Of a stretch of DNA of 64,000 bases, positions 54,251-64,000 are shown in pieces. Each line of letters starts with the position of its first letter. Positions within the stretch are counted from its first letter, which is position 1. The notes below the pieces were generated by a model. It saw only the letters and a program-made list of their open reading frames with translations. It had not been told where the DNA came from and did no database searches. The stretch is from the NCBI GenBank assembly GCA_964017235.1, contig OZ024936.1:11694496-11758495 (forward strand), read 5' to 3'. The position numbers and the translations under genes were made by a program. The stretch is from Sabellastarte sp. h YS-2021 (lineage: Eukaryota; Annelida; Polychaeta; Sabellida; Sabellidae).

Positions 54251-54740
54251 TCTGAATCCAATGAAGACAAGACGTTAAACAAGTGAAGTCGTCTGCGCGT
54301 ATTCATCCATTTCGAAGAAGCAGTTTGATTGGCTATCATCTGCCATTGCCACGCATGCGTGACTTTAATAAAACAAGTGATTTTGCCGGAGGAACTCGCG
54401 CTTGCGCATTGTCATCTTCTCATTATAAAAAAACAAAAATAAGAAACCTGGCAAATATATCCTTTTACTCGTCTATTTTATTTAAAATATTGCTAACTTA
54501 TATATTCTCGAATTTGCGCCCCTTGGATGCATTTCCTTTTAAAATATGCGTTCTTGTTAAAATCCACACGTTTTATATATATTGGACAGCGTCCATGCGA
54601 ACACTGATTTCTGCATTTCCGCCACATAATACCAATTAAAGTTGTGAATTTGGCTTAGAAACATATGATTGACTCCATAATCCAAGTAATTAAAATTTGC
54701 AAGTTCTCTCATATTATGTGGTTTTGGGGACTTTTATTTT
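54251..54740. other. No gene seen
   Basis: Unassigned DNA, including ATGCGT-rich patches. The 118-codon ORF at 54283 has no motif. Confidence 0.4.
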
Positions 54741-54749
54741 GATGTCGTT

Positions 54750-55888
54750 AAGAGCAAACGTCCATGATTGTTGGGGTGTACTAAAACGCAGAGTCCCAGA
54801 ATCAGTACGGTTTTGCATTGGCGACCTCCCGATGTACACATTTTGATACCGAGCCATCCCTATTACAAATGGTTACATTCTACCAATCATCACAAAACCA
54901 AATTAGCCAGACTCCCTCTCATCATCTCAGGATGTAAGGAACACCAGAAAGATCAGGGCCTCTGCTTTCAGGGAAGTGGTGTCTTCAATAGACCTATCAG
55001 ACGCTCACATCCCCATCTATCCAGCTTCAAGGAAATACCTTCGGTTCACCAAGTGGTCTCAATTTACCAGTTCACCTCTCTTCAGGCTAGCTACAGCCCC
55101 AGAAGTCTTCCCAATGATAGTAAAGCATTTAATTGAAACTTACGGCTCTCTCCAGGGAGTCGGACTTCACCGGTACCTAGACCATTGGCTTATCACGGCC
55201 CAATCACAGGAAGGCACAACTGAATGCACAGATTATGGTGAACCTAACCCACTCGTTGTGGTGGATCATCAATCAAGAGAAGTCACAACTAGATCAGCAT
55301 CCCAAGACCACAATATCCAAATCTTTACTGATGCCTCAAAGGTAGGTTGGGGCGCTCAAAGAGTCCATAAAAGCTCTGTGGTTAGTCGGGGAAAAAAGGC
55401 TACACAGAAATGTTCTAGAACTGAAGGTGGTATTCCTAGCCCTGAAACGGTTCAGGAACCAGTGTCAAAATGAGACTGTGTTGGTAGCTACAGACAACTT
55501 AACATTGGTAGTTACATAAAGAAAAATGGAGAAACCCACTCGGTGGACATCTGGCTCTGCTGTGGAGAATCATGACCGGATGCCATCATTACAAAATAAT
55601 CCTACAAGCCAGGCACATTCCGGGGTGCCGAAATGTGATGGCCTGCTATTGTCAAGGTAAAATCAGATCCAATCAACAGAATGGTCCGTGCATCCGCTGG
55701 TGTTCAAGCAGTTCACCCCTTATATCTGTCAAAGCTCGGACCTTAACAGGTTGCTCTCCAGCTTTCACAGGACCAAAAGTTCCAGAAACTCACCAAGGTG
55801 AAACCATTCTCTTCTGAATGAGTTCACAGAAGCACCCTTCGAGCCTATCAAAGACACCGACCTCAAACACCAATCCTTTAAAACTGCA
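54750..55888 (+). pseudogene. DIRS-D relic: RT, RNase H and start of recombinase
   Basis: Decayed DIRS coding sequence. RT: VVSSIDLSDAHIPIYPASRK, then KYLRF, FRLATAPEVFP and HRYLDHWLITA (the catalytic YLDD is now YLDH). An internal deletion joins directly to RNase H (IQIFTDASKVGWGAQ), followed by a degraded ARHIPGCRNVMA. The recombinase begins EAPFEPIKDTDLKHQSFKTA and is cut at 55888 by DIRS-C. The protein resumes at 61505. The frame is broken several times. Confidence 0.7.
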
Positions 55889-55908
55889 TTTTTATTGCTT
55901 TAATACAT

Positions 55909-56083
55909 CCTATCCAATGGACAATTTGCTAAACCGGTCGGCGCAGACCGGCCCGCCAAACGTCAGAAAAAGACGTCCTGTGTTTCCACCGGCTGGCCGG
56001 TCCGTAGTACTGTGCACTCCCCAGATGGCGCCTCGTACTTCCTTCCTGTCTAGACAACCTGACGTCATAGCATCTTTTTCGTT
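55909..56083 (+). repeat. DIRS-C left inverted terminal repeat
   Basis: Complementary to 61286-61460 over about 175 bp (CCTATCCAATGGACAATTTG, CAGAAAAAGACGTCCTGTGT, CTAGACAACCTGACGTCATA). High identity between the arms. Confidence 0.88.
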
Positions 56084-56639
56084 TGGCGCGTGTACTGTGC
56101 AGACGTGTTTTCAACAATCTCCAGATTTTTAAGGAAAAGTGTGCATTATGATGGATTTTTCACCTGAATTGCATATATTTTAGATTAGAAGTGTTATCTA
56201 CATCTGAAGCACGGATATACATTATTAAATCTGCTGGAAACGCTCCCTAGCTGACCCAATTTAGTGTTGATGATAGGGCAGTTACGACGCGAAATATAAA
56301 GGCAGCCATTTTACTAGTTTCCTCCCATTCAACCATTGTGCTGTTAGGGGCAGATCGACAATATTAAAGAAAATAATGGATATACTACTTACAAGGTATT
56401 TTTATCCGTGTCTTTTGGTTTGAATGTACCTTCAGCTACAATCACCATAGAAACGTCTTTTCTAGTACTACAAATAGAAATCACGGGGAACTTCAGTCTA
56501 CATAGTTTTGAACACTGTAAATAGAAGGAATTCCCCAAGCAAGAGATGCATTCTTCAGATTCGTCAGAGCGCACTGGTACCGACTTCTCTGCTGTAAAGC
56601 ATCAGTCACACTAGCCTAGCTCGAGTATTTAGTGTTTTC

Positions 56640-57240
56640 ATCAGAACTTCATATCTACGACATAGCAGGAATTTCACTCTCAGTCCCACCCTTGTGGACC
56701 CGGCACGTGTGTCGGTAGTAAGGGCAGTGGATGGTCAGGACACTGGTTTGAGTGCACAGCCGGCTGAGAAGAACTGACATTAGTTGACCGGCAAGCTCCA
56801 GTTCAACCGACTTCACAATAGAAGGTGATATCAGGCCCTCCCTTGCAGACCCGGCTTTGTTGTCGGTAGTGGGGGTTGTGGATGGCCAGTTTGCTGGTTT
56901 TATCATGAAACAAAGAATGATTTTCATCTACAGAACGTGACCTCTGACATCATATTCAGTCAGCCAATCGCGTGTCCTTCCGACCAATCACGAAGCAGGT
57001 CACATGTTTTCACCGACCAGGAAGGTCAGAAGTGCGTTCTTCAGAACTCACGTCTACTGTGATTCCAGTCCCTGCCTTGCAGACCCGACTTCATTGTTGG
57101 TAGTGGGGTTTGTGGATGGGCAGAATACTGAGCATTTGCATGTTTAAGTATCACAAAAGAACGCCACAACTGACGAGCTCCAATCAGCCAATCGCGTGTC
57201 TTTCCGACCAGCAAGCTGGTCACGTGACACACCGAACACC
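56640..57240 (+). repeat. Imperfect repeats in the DIRS-C leader
   Basis: Three spaced copies of a segment with TTGCAGACCCGGCTT or TTGTGGACCCGGCACG, TGTCGGTAGT and GTGGATGG (near 56690, 56840 and 57070), interleaved with GCCAATCGCGTGTC pairs (56962, 57185). Confidence 0.65.
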
Positions 57241-57394
57241 AAGTGATTCTAAATATAGCTCACAAGGGCTTTCCCAGCAACTGTCAAATTTACAAACAAG
57301 ACGTGCGATTAAAGAAATACTTTAATTAATGGAGGAAACCTACAGCAAGCTGAATTCAACACACAAGATAGTTGTAACATTGCTTTAGCAACTG

Positions 57395-57560
57395 TTTAGT
57401 ACTGGCTACACAGCCTTGTACACTTGCTTCAACAACTGGTTACAGAGTGTACCGGCTGGTACTGGCTACACAGCCTTGTACACTTGCTTCAACCTACTGG
57501 TTACAAGTCTACAAACAGGGTGCTGGCTACACAGTCCTTACTGTACAGGGCTTCACCCCA
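57395..57560 (+). repeat. About 63-bp tandem repeat in the DIRS-C leader
   Basis: Three units containing GGCTACACAGCCTTGTACAC, TTGCTTCAAC and CTGGTTACA. Confidence 0.75.
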
Positions 57561-57599
57561 ACTGGTTACATAGAAAAAGCTGGCTAAATATAGACCAGT

Positions 57600-58104
57600 A
57601 GCTGTCTAAATTCATTGGTGACCCCAGCCTCGCAGTTTTTTGTGCCGGTTACAGAGACTTAACTGTTTACAGTGAATTACCGGTTATGGAGTACCGGACA
57701 GAATTGCCTAAGGTAGATTTGGTTACAGAAAATTCTTAGACCAATCAGTGGCCTTAGTGATAGTCAGTGGTCGATAGTCAGACAAGTTCTTCATCACATC
57801 CGGCCAAGGGTCAGCCATCTCAATTTCTTGTAAATGCTGTACCTTGCAGGATGCTGGCCTGGGGCAAGAGTCTTTAAAATGTGAAAAGTTGTGTCAGCCC
57901 CACCGGACCGGACCACAGCAAGAACAGAGAGACTGTTTTCTCGGATCATTGTCACCAGACCGGACCAGTGTCCGGAGGCCGGAGAGACAGAAATTTTTGT
58001 CAGACTAGCAAATGTCCCGAATGTGGCACACATCTGCCTGTAGGGTCCAGACTAACCCCGTTTCGGGACTTAGGAAGCCTTGGGGGGGGGGCTGGACCCT
58101 AGGT
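57600..58104 (+). pseudogene. DIRS-C gag remains
   Basis: Position just upstream of the RT and a Cys/His patch (CQTSKCPECGTHLP near 58000) suggest the gag-like ORF, but no frame is open for long and the clustered pattern of the inner gag is not conserved. A 10-G run lies at 58081-58091. Confidence 0.35.
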
Positions 58105-58800
58105 AGTACAAATGTTGAAGGAGGGCTACACTCTCCCTTTCCAGTCAAGACCAAGCTTGACAAGGTCACCCAAATTATCAAATGCTATGCACATCTTCAC
58201 AGGAACCTATATTGGTTAGAAGCATTACATCAGCTCATGGACAAGGAATGGTGCAGTCGAGCCAGTTCAAAATCACTGGGCTTCTTCAACCTTGCTTGGT
58301 TCCAAAACCACACAACCATTGGAGACCTATTCTAGGTCTGAGCAAACCAAACCTTTCAGAGACCATCAGGACCACCCTCCAACAATGGGAGTGGGTTACC
58401 TCAATATATTTCAAGGACGCCTACTTCCATATACCTATACAGGAACAGTCCAGGACATATCAAATTTCATGTCCAGGGTCGGACATACCAGTTCAAAGCA
58501 CTGTCTTTTGGTCTGTCCACTGCACCCATGGAGCTCACTGTAGTAGCAAAGGAGTTGAAATTGATGGCCATACACAAGGGTATAATAATCCACCAGTACT
58601 TGGACGACTGGTTGGTGAAAGCCACATCCCACCGGGGTTGTCTCCGGCATACACTAGATCTAGTGACAATATGCCAAAGTTTAGGTTACCAGTTCGACTT
58701 CATGCCGGTCGGGTCCGACCTATACCGGACCATTGGCAGAACCTTCAGGACAAATACTAGAAATACTGTCACTACCAGTTTGTCCGGTCCAGCAGTTCAT
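58105..58800 (+). pseudogene. DIRS-C reverse transcriptase (frame-broken)
   Basis: Starts with a VEGGLHSPFPVK-like segment that aligns to LKEGYCLNF of the inner element. It continues with ALHQLMDKEW, QWEWVTSIYFKDAYFHIPI, then MELTVVAKELKLMA and the catalytic HQYLDDWLVKA (YLDD near 58597). At least three frameshifts are seen. The downstream LGYQFDF motif is intact. Confidence 0.75.
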
Positions 58801-59004
58801 GTCTGATAGGTTTACTAACAGCCACAGGAAAGCAATTTCACCTAGGCCGACTTCATAGGAGACCCATACAGTGGCATCTCAAAAACAACTGGAGGGTACC
58901 AGAGTCACTAGAAAAGGTGATTCCAATAGCAAGGTGTTTGCACCCACATTTACAAGGGTGGTTGCAAGAGGACAATGTCCTTACAGGCCAACCATTACAC
59001 CCAA

Positions 59005-59690
59005 ATAAAGCATGATCTGCAAAGTTTACAGATTCATCAAAAGCAGGGTGGGGTGCTCACTTAAACGAACACACTGCAGGAGGCACCTAGTCCCTCCTGG
59101 AAAGCAAGTTGCATATCAATTACCTAGAACTCAAAGCAGTCTTTCTAACCTTACAAGAGTTCCAAGGCCTCTGTATACACAAAATAGTACTTGTAGAGAC
59201 AGACAACACCACAGTGGTGTCATACATAAACAGGGAAGGAGACATGAGGTCGGGCCCACTTTGTGCTTTACTATCGAGAATCTTGACCTGGTGAGCCAGA
59301 AATCAAGTAACTCTAAAAGCCCGACACATTCCAGGCTGGCTGAGTGTGGTCGCAGACAAGGTATCCAGGCTAGACCGGACCACCCAAACAGAGTGGTCTC
59401 TCCGGATCCCCTGGTTACAGCAGTGAATGCGCTCAGTTTGCCATGGTAGGATCAGGAAGCATACACCTTCCCACTATCAGCCATATTGGGCAAGCGGTGA
59501 TGTTGCAGGACTTCCCATACAAGAGAATCATTCTGATTGCTCCGGGGTGGCCCATCATGCCTTGGTTTTGGGATCAAGTGGCCATGTCCAGCCAAATACC
59601 ACTGAGCCTGCCCAATCTGCCCAACCTGTTGACACAACCATTGAATCAGATCCCTCACAGAAATCTGACAAATCTTAATCTCGATGCTTG
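59005..59690 (+). pseudogene. DIRS-C RNase H and following block (frame-broken)
   Basis: KFTDSSKAGWGAHLNEHTAG, then LHINYLELKAVFLTLQEF and VETDNTTVVSYINRE give the first three acidic residues of RNase H. A frame-broken ARHIPGWLSVVADKVSRL carries the fourth. Then KRIILIAPGWPIMPWFWDQV. The VDLFAT-type segment is partly lost. Confidence 0.72.
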
Positions 59691-60748
59691 GCTCCTGGAG
59701 CCTCAGCATTCGAGGAGCAGGGCTTCGCTGAGGCGGTGGCAGCAAGAATTGAGGCTCCTCAAAAGAGATCAACCAGATCAGTCTAGGAGGCAAGTGGACC
59801 ATTGTTACAAGTGGTGCGTCACTAATCAGGTGGACCTCAGGGTACCCCTGTAAAGTCAGTTGCTGACTTCCTTATGTACCTTATGAGGACAGGAAGATAC
59901 AGCCCAGCACCATTGATGGTTACAGTTCAGCCATTGCTGATAAACTGGGAAATTCACCCTTCAACATCAGCAAGGACAAAAATCTCGCTCGTCTCCTGGA
60001 TAGTTTCCACAGAGACAGACCCAAAGGCAGGAGGGGCATACCCTCCTGGAACCTGTCACTGGTTTTGCACCAACTGAATAAGGTTCCGTTTGGACCAATC
60101 AAGGAGGCCTCCTTGAAGCATTTGACCTTCAAGACGGTATTCTTCTTGGTCCTTGGGTCGGGCAAATGCAGAAGTGAGATTCATGCTTGGCAAAACAAAA
60201 ATATTAGACACCAATCCATGAATCCAATTGATCAGCGGTGTCCCCGTATCCATTACCCAGCTTTCTATCCAAGAATCAGCTGGTCAGGAGGGTCCAGACA
60301 GTGTGGCCCCAGTGGTTATAACAGCCCTGGCCCCTTTCTCTGGATAGACCCCTCAAGTCTGACTGGTCCCTTTTTTTCCGGTTAGAGCATTGCGCTACTA
60401 TTTGCACAGGACCTCAGACCTCAAGTAGAGTAAGGAGGTGGTTGTTTTGTCTCCTTTAAGAAAGGTTCCGACAAAGACATCTGCCTCTATCTCCTCTTAG
60501 ATCAAGCAGACTGTGATCCTATGTTATGAGCTCTCTGACCAGGAGGCCCACTCTTTACATCAGGTTAAAACCCATGATGTCAGGGCCTTTAGTGCTCCTA
60601 AGGTCTTCCAGTCGGGAGTCTCCTTAGATCCAATCTTGTCAGCCTGCCACTGTAGTCACATAATACCCTCACACAGTTCTATCTGAAGGGTGTGGCTTGG
60701 GCTGACTCGGAGCTTTACCAATTGGGCTCGGTAGTGGCTGCTCAGTAG
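59690..60748 (+). pseudogene. DIRS-C tyrosine recombinase (frame-broken)
   Basis: N-terminal EEQGFAEAVAARIEAPQKRS. Core NKVPFGPIKEASLKHLTFKT, GSGKCRSEIHAW, a degraded PVRALRYYLHRT, then HDVRAF and TQFYLKGVAWADSELYQL. The stop is at 60746-60748. Arg, HxxR and Tyr are present although the frame is broken repeatedly. Confidence 0.72.
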
Positions 60749-60918
60749 ATCCACAGGTGGCCCTTAGATTGAGGAGATTTATATATATGTACATAGTATA
60801 AACATTTTCTACATGTACATAGTAAAAGATGTGATGTGCTTCCTTTGGGAGGTTTATTGACATTCTGGGACTGAACTCATCCCTCTCTTCCTCCTACCTC
60901 AGAGCAGGTCTGTTAAAA

Positions 60919-60936
60919 GGGGGGGGGGGGGGGGGG
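60919..60936 (+). repeat. Poly(G) tract in DIRS-C 3' region
   Basis: Eighteen consecutive G bases between TGTTAAAA and TTGGTATAGC, conserved in position with the fragment at 52083-52106. Confidence 0.9.
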
Positions 60937-61130
60937 TTGGTATAGCCCCGGGTAACCGGCTTCTGGCAACCGACCATGACCTTTACAGGGTTTCTTGACC
61001 TTAAGGTCAATCCAGGCCTGGGCCTATTGGTCTCCTGACAAAGTCAGCCTAGACCGTAGGTTAAAATTTGCTATTATGAGTTCACATATGTTCCTAGTAA
61101 CTTACCCGCCGACAAAGCGGTAGTTATTCA

Positions 61131-61228
61131 GCAAATTGTCCATTGGATAGGATGTATTAACGCAATAAAATTGCAAATTTAATAAGTAAATTAAATTTTT
61201 ATAAGTTAATACCCTATCCAATGGACAC
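61131..61228. repeat. DIRS-C internal complementary region
   Basis: The reverse complement of the joined DIRS-C ends: TCCATTGGATAGGGTATTAA of the right end, and TTTTATTGCGTTAATACATC of the left end. It validates both termini. Confidence 0.85.
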
Positions 61229-61285
61229 ACAAGACCCTCCCACCGACCCCGCTATCAGCTTACTAGGGGTCTAAGAGGTTTAGAC

Positions 61286-61460
61286 AACGAAAAAGATGCT
61301 ATGACGTCAGGTTGTCTAGACAGGAAGGAAGTACGAGGCGCCATCTGGGGAGTGCACAGTACTATGGACCGGTCAGCCGGTGGAAACACAGGACGTCTTT
61401 TTCTGACGTTTGGCGGGCTGGTCTGCGCCGACCGGTTTAGCAAATTCTCCATTGGATAGG
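61286..61460 (-). repeat. DIRS-C right inverted terminal repeat
   Basis: Inverted partner of 55909-56083. The element ends near 61504 with TTAAATTTGCAATT. Confidence 0.88.
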
Positions 61461-61504
61461 GTATTAACTTATAAAAATTTAATTTACTTATTAAATTTGC
61501 AATT

Positions 61505-61736
61505 ATGCTAGCACTTGGCCTCCGACAAACACCCCAGTGAAATCCTTGTCTTTCTTTCGAACAAAGCATCCAATTTAGGCCAATGGCAAAATGTAGCTCT
61601 TTTTCCCCGTTCAGATTTCATAGCCAAAAACCAACTTGCAAGAGAAGGTTCCCAAACTGTGTCACCAATGATTATTCCTGCTTTGACTACCGTTATGGAT
61701 AGACAGTGATATAATCGCCTTTTCAGCCTCTAATAC
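61505..61736 (+). pseudogene. DIRS-D recombinase remains, right of the DIRS-C insertion
   Basis: Continues the recombinase cut at 55888: LALGLRQ, then after a frameshift FIAKNQLAREGSQTVSPMII and PALTTVMDRQ. These align to FLAKNQLASDGPAAIKPVVI and PALKPQLDKS of the inner element. It is terminated by a Harbinger-like fragment. Confidence 0.75.
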
Positions 61737-62030
61737 CCCTTTCACACTACAGGTGGTATTGCCTATAGTAGGCCGCGTTTGGTGAAACGTCCTTGTCCTT
61801 GGATCGCTGCCTGACAACCGTTTGCAAACTTCCATTACCTTGGGAGTCCCACGAAAGTTTTAAACTTTTAAAATTTCTGTCTCTGATTTTGGTTGTCTTT
61901 CGGTGAAATATGGCCACATAATGTGAATTAAGATATTGGTCCTTTTGCCGAAGGTGAGTTAAGGTTAATGGAGGTTGCTTCATGGTGACCAGTGTTTGTA
62001 GAACTGTCATTCTACTGTTATTGACAGTTA
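61737..62030 (-). mobile_element. Partial PIF/Harbinger-like MITE
   Basis: Begins TACCCCTTTCACACTACAGG, the same terminus as the MITE at 13178-13728. Its interior matches the reverse of that element (CTGATTTTGGTTGTC, GAGGTTGCTTCATGGTGACC for the complement of GGTCACCTAGAAGCAACC). The far end is missing. Confidence 0.6.
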
Positions 62031-62395
62031 AAAAACTGTCAAATCAGACACAAAGCTTGTCACTGGAAGGTGCACAATACTTTCACAAATTTTTACATAA
62101 AAAGACCTGACTTGGTCAGATCACAACAACAATATGTACTTGGGTTCACTAGTAGTAGCCACTGCCAGGTCAAATTTTCTTTTTTGGGTGTGTAATTATG
62201 TTATTATTATTTGTCTCTCAAGGTGACTCTAATAATCCCATTATTATTTATGTTTTCATGTCATGAATGGTAATTTGTATCACAATGGATTTTTTCAAGC
62301 CTTGAGTTTGTTTTCATAGATAATGAAGCCTTTGGGGCTACAAAAAAAAACAACCAAAAGGTAACATCAGCTACATTTACTTCCTTTTAAATAGT
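62031..62395. other. No gene seen
   Basis: AT-rich DNA with no supported feature. Confidence 0.4.
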
Positions 62396-63200
62396 CATCA
62401 CCTGCGCCGTCCGGGCAGTGGCGGTGGGTGTTCCACAGCTTACACCCATGGACAGATTTTCACTAAATTTTCAGGGTGTGTTTACCCCAAGAGGATGTAG
62501 AGCTGATTAGGTTTTGGGGGGTATCTGGCAACAACTGTTGCCATGGCAACACTTTTAAAATTTTTTGGTCTTAAACTTTGTGGGTGTTCCACAGTCTAAA
62601 CCAATACATGGATTTTCACCAAATTTTCAAAATATGTTAACCTAAACAGGATCTACAGATGAGCTAACCTAAACAGGGTCTAAAGATGAGTAGGTTTGGG
62701 AGGGTATCAGACAATACCTGTTGCCATGGCAATGCTTTAAATACTTTTGGTTTTAAAATTCTTAATTTAGAAAGCGGCGCTATTAAACCGATGTTACCAC
62801 AGTTGCATATCTTCACCAAATTTACAGAGCATGTTTATGACTGTAAAAACATGTCTGTAAAAAATTATGGTACTCATTTTAAAAAACAACCATAGCCGCC
62901 ATAGCTGATTTGCACTAAAATCATTGATATGGTCTAAAATTTAAAATATTGCAGCTAGCTGTGTCAGCTTTGCACAAAATGTAAATAGCTAGGAAGGCTT
63001 GCCTGAGAGTAATTAAGTGTCCTCCAAGGCCCCTTGTTTGGATATTGGAGAAAATGAGGCTCCGCTGGCTCCGTGTTTCGTTTTCCTTATAACTCTGTGA
63101 CCTTTGGGGGGATTCTTTTCAAATTTGGCAGGTATATGCAGTAGCTTTGGTCGAAATGTCACTGCAGCATATTAAAAAAATTCCCCAATCAGAGGTCACA
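62396..63200. repeat. Repeat-like head region with two diverged 170-bp units
   Basis: GGTGGGTGTTCCACAGC ... CATGGACAGATTTTCAC ... GTTGCCATGGCAACACTTTT (62425-62556) recurs as GTGGGTGTTCCACAGTC ... ACATGGATTTTCACC ... GTTGCCATGGCAATGCTTT (62580-62740). It probably belongs to a non-autonomous element that continues into the next array. Confidence 0.5.
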
Positions 63201-63410
63201 TGACCAAAATGTCTTTTTTTCGATGGGTAAGCTTGTCTGGATGATAACTTGAAAGGGATTTTATCAATTCGAAAACTTGGCAAATACATTTATTCTATTA
63301 AAATCTGGAAATCATTTGATTTTGGCATTGATTGATTAAGAAATGGCCGAGTAATTAATGATTAATTAATCATTACGAATTTTCCAAATACTGAAAACAC
63401 GAAAGTGGTT

Positions 63411-64000
63411 ATATCTCGAAAACCGTGCTAGATAGAGCGATTTCGACGAAATTTTTGACCCACAGGGTATTTCTTCAGAGTAGCCATTCCAATATTCAAA
63501 AAAAGTTTGTCTCGCCCAAGATGGCGGCCATTTTGAATTTTCGAATTTTTCGCAAGAATTGCAAAACACAAAAATGCTTATATCTCGAAAACCGTGCTAG
63601 ATAGAGCGATTTCGACGAAATTTTTGAACCACAGGCCTAGGGTATCTCTACAGAGTAGCCATCCCTATTTTCAAAAAAATTTTTGTCTCTCCCAAAATGG
63701 CGGCCATTTTGAATTTTCGAATTTTTTTCATAAAAATTGCAAAACACAAAAATACTTATACCTCGAAAACTGTGCTAGATAGAGCGAAAATAAAATTTTT
63801 GACCGACTGGGTATCTCTGCAGAGTGGCCATCCCAATTTTCAAAAAAAATTTATCAAATTTTTTCAAATTTTTCGCAAAAATTGCAAAACATAAAAATGC
63901 TTATATCTCGAAAACCGTACTAGATAGAGCGATTTTGACGAAATTTTTGACCCACAGGGTATCTCTGCAGAGTAGCCATGCCTATTTAAAAAAAAATTTT
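63411..64000. repeat. 145-178-bp satellite running off the right edge
   Basis: Four starts of TATCTCGAAAACCGTGCTAG (or near) at about 63411, 63580, 63758 and 63903, each followed by ATAGAGCGATTTCGACG, ACCCACAGGGTAT, AGAGTAGCCAT and AAGATGGCGGCCATTTTG. Three diverged copies lie in the Helentron-like element at 53680-53990, so this may be the core of a related element. Confidence 0.8.

Larger units (their letters stand above)
55889..61504 (+). mobile_element. DIRS-C element, complete structure but decayed coding
   Basis: A 5.6-kb DIRS. Left ITR 55909-56083, right ITR 61286-61460, internal complementary region 61131-61228. It is inserted in the recombinase gene of DIRS-D: the left flank ends ...FKTAF and the right flank starts LALGLRQ, and deleting DIRS-C with one copy of the overlapping TT brings the flanks together in frame. 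Inside, the order is tandem-repeat-rich leader, degenerate gag, RT, RNase H, the post-RNase H block and the tyrosine recombinase. All are frame-broken, but the catalytic motifs YLDD, HDVR and the final tyrosine are kept. Confidence 0.85.

Overview
The window looks like a repeat-rich nuclear genome segment from a marine invertebrate, most likely a mollusc or another lophotrochozoan. The evidence is AT-rich intergenic DNA, tRNA-derived SINEs, DIRS-type tyrosine-recombinase retrotransposons, several non-LTR families, TA/TTA/8-bp-TSD MITEs, and Helentron-like elements with central tandem core repeats of the kind known from bivalves. The taxon is an inference. Nothing looks prokaryotic or plasmid-like, and most long ORFs belong to transposable elements.

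Layout. 1-6779: a decayed DIRS relic (family A) split by a minus-strand L1/Tx1-like LINE (775-4704, 17-bp TSD) and two fragments of a second LINE family. 6.8-16.8 kb: MITEs, SINEs and a tandem-core repeat (P). Threaded between them is a small spliced gene (exons at 10860, 12107, 12739, 14906 and 15538) whose splice sites and phases agree, giving a conceptual 115-residue protein I cannot name. 16857-28918: a decayed outer DIRS (family B) with both ITRs and its internal complementary region. Inside it sits a nearly complete 6.36-kb inner DIRS (17996-24357) with gag, RT-RNase H and tyrosine recombinase, placed at the junction of a 109-bp tandem duplication. 28.9-31.8 kb: sparse, with two possible Cys-rich exons. 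31.8-39.3 kb: a 7.5-kb, C-depleted minisatellite (about 40-bp unit) with higher-order duplication.

39.3-47.4 kb: LINE ends, a local inverted repeat and three MITEs with clear TSDs. 47450-50992: a non-autonomous hAT-like unit (8-bp TSD) filled with a 155-bp satellite, itself hit by a smaller hAT MITE. 52.0-54.25 kb: a DIRS-C family end whose internal complementary region is split by a 1.7-kb Helentron-like element (52332-54024) carrying a homologous core satellite. 54.7-61.74 kb: a relic DIRS (D) whose recombinase gene is interrupted by a complete but decayed DIRS-C (55889-61504). The right edge holds a Harbinger-like fragment and a further satellite that also occurs in the Helentron-like element.

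Functionally, the DIRS elements encode gag, RT/RNase H and a tyrosine recombinase that integrates a circular DNA copy; their ITRs and the internal complementary region (which matches the joined ends) are visible in three elements. Only the inner element is close to intact, and even it has a 548-bp duplication over the gag start and a one-base frameshift in the recombinase. All coordinates and homologies were read by eye.
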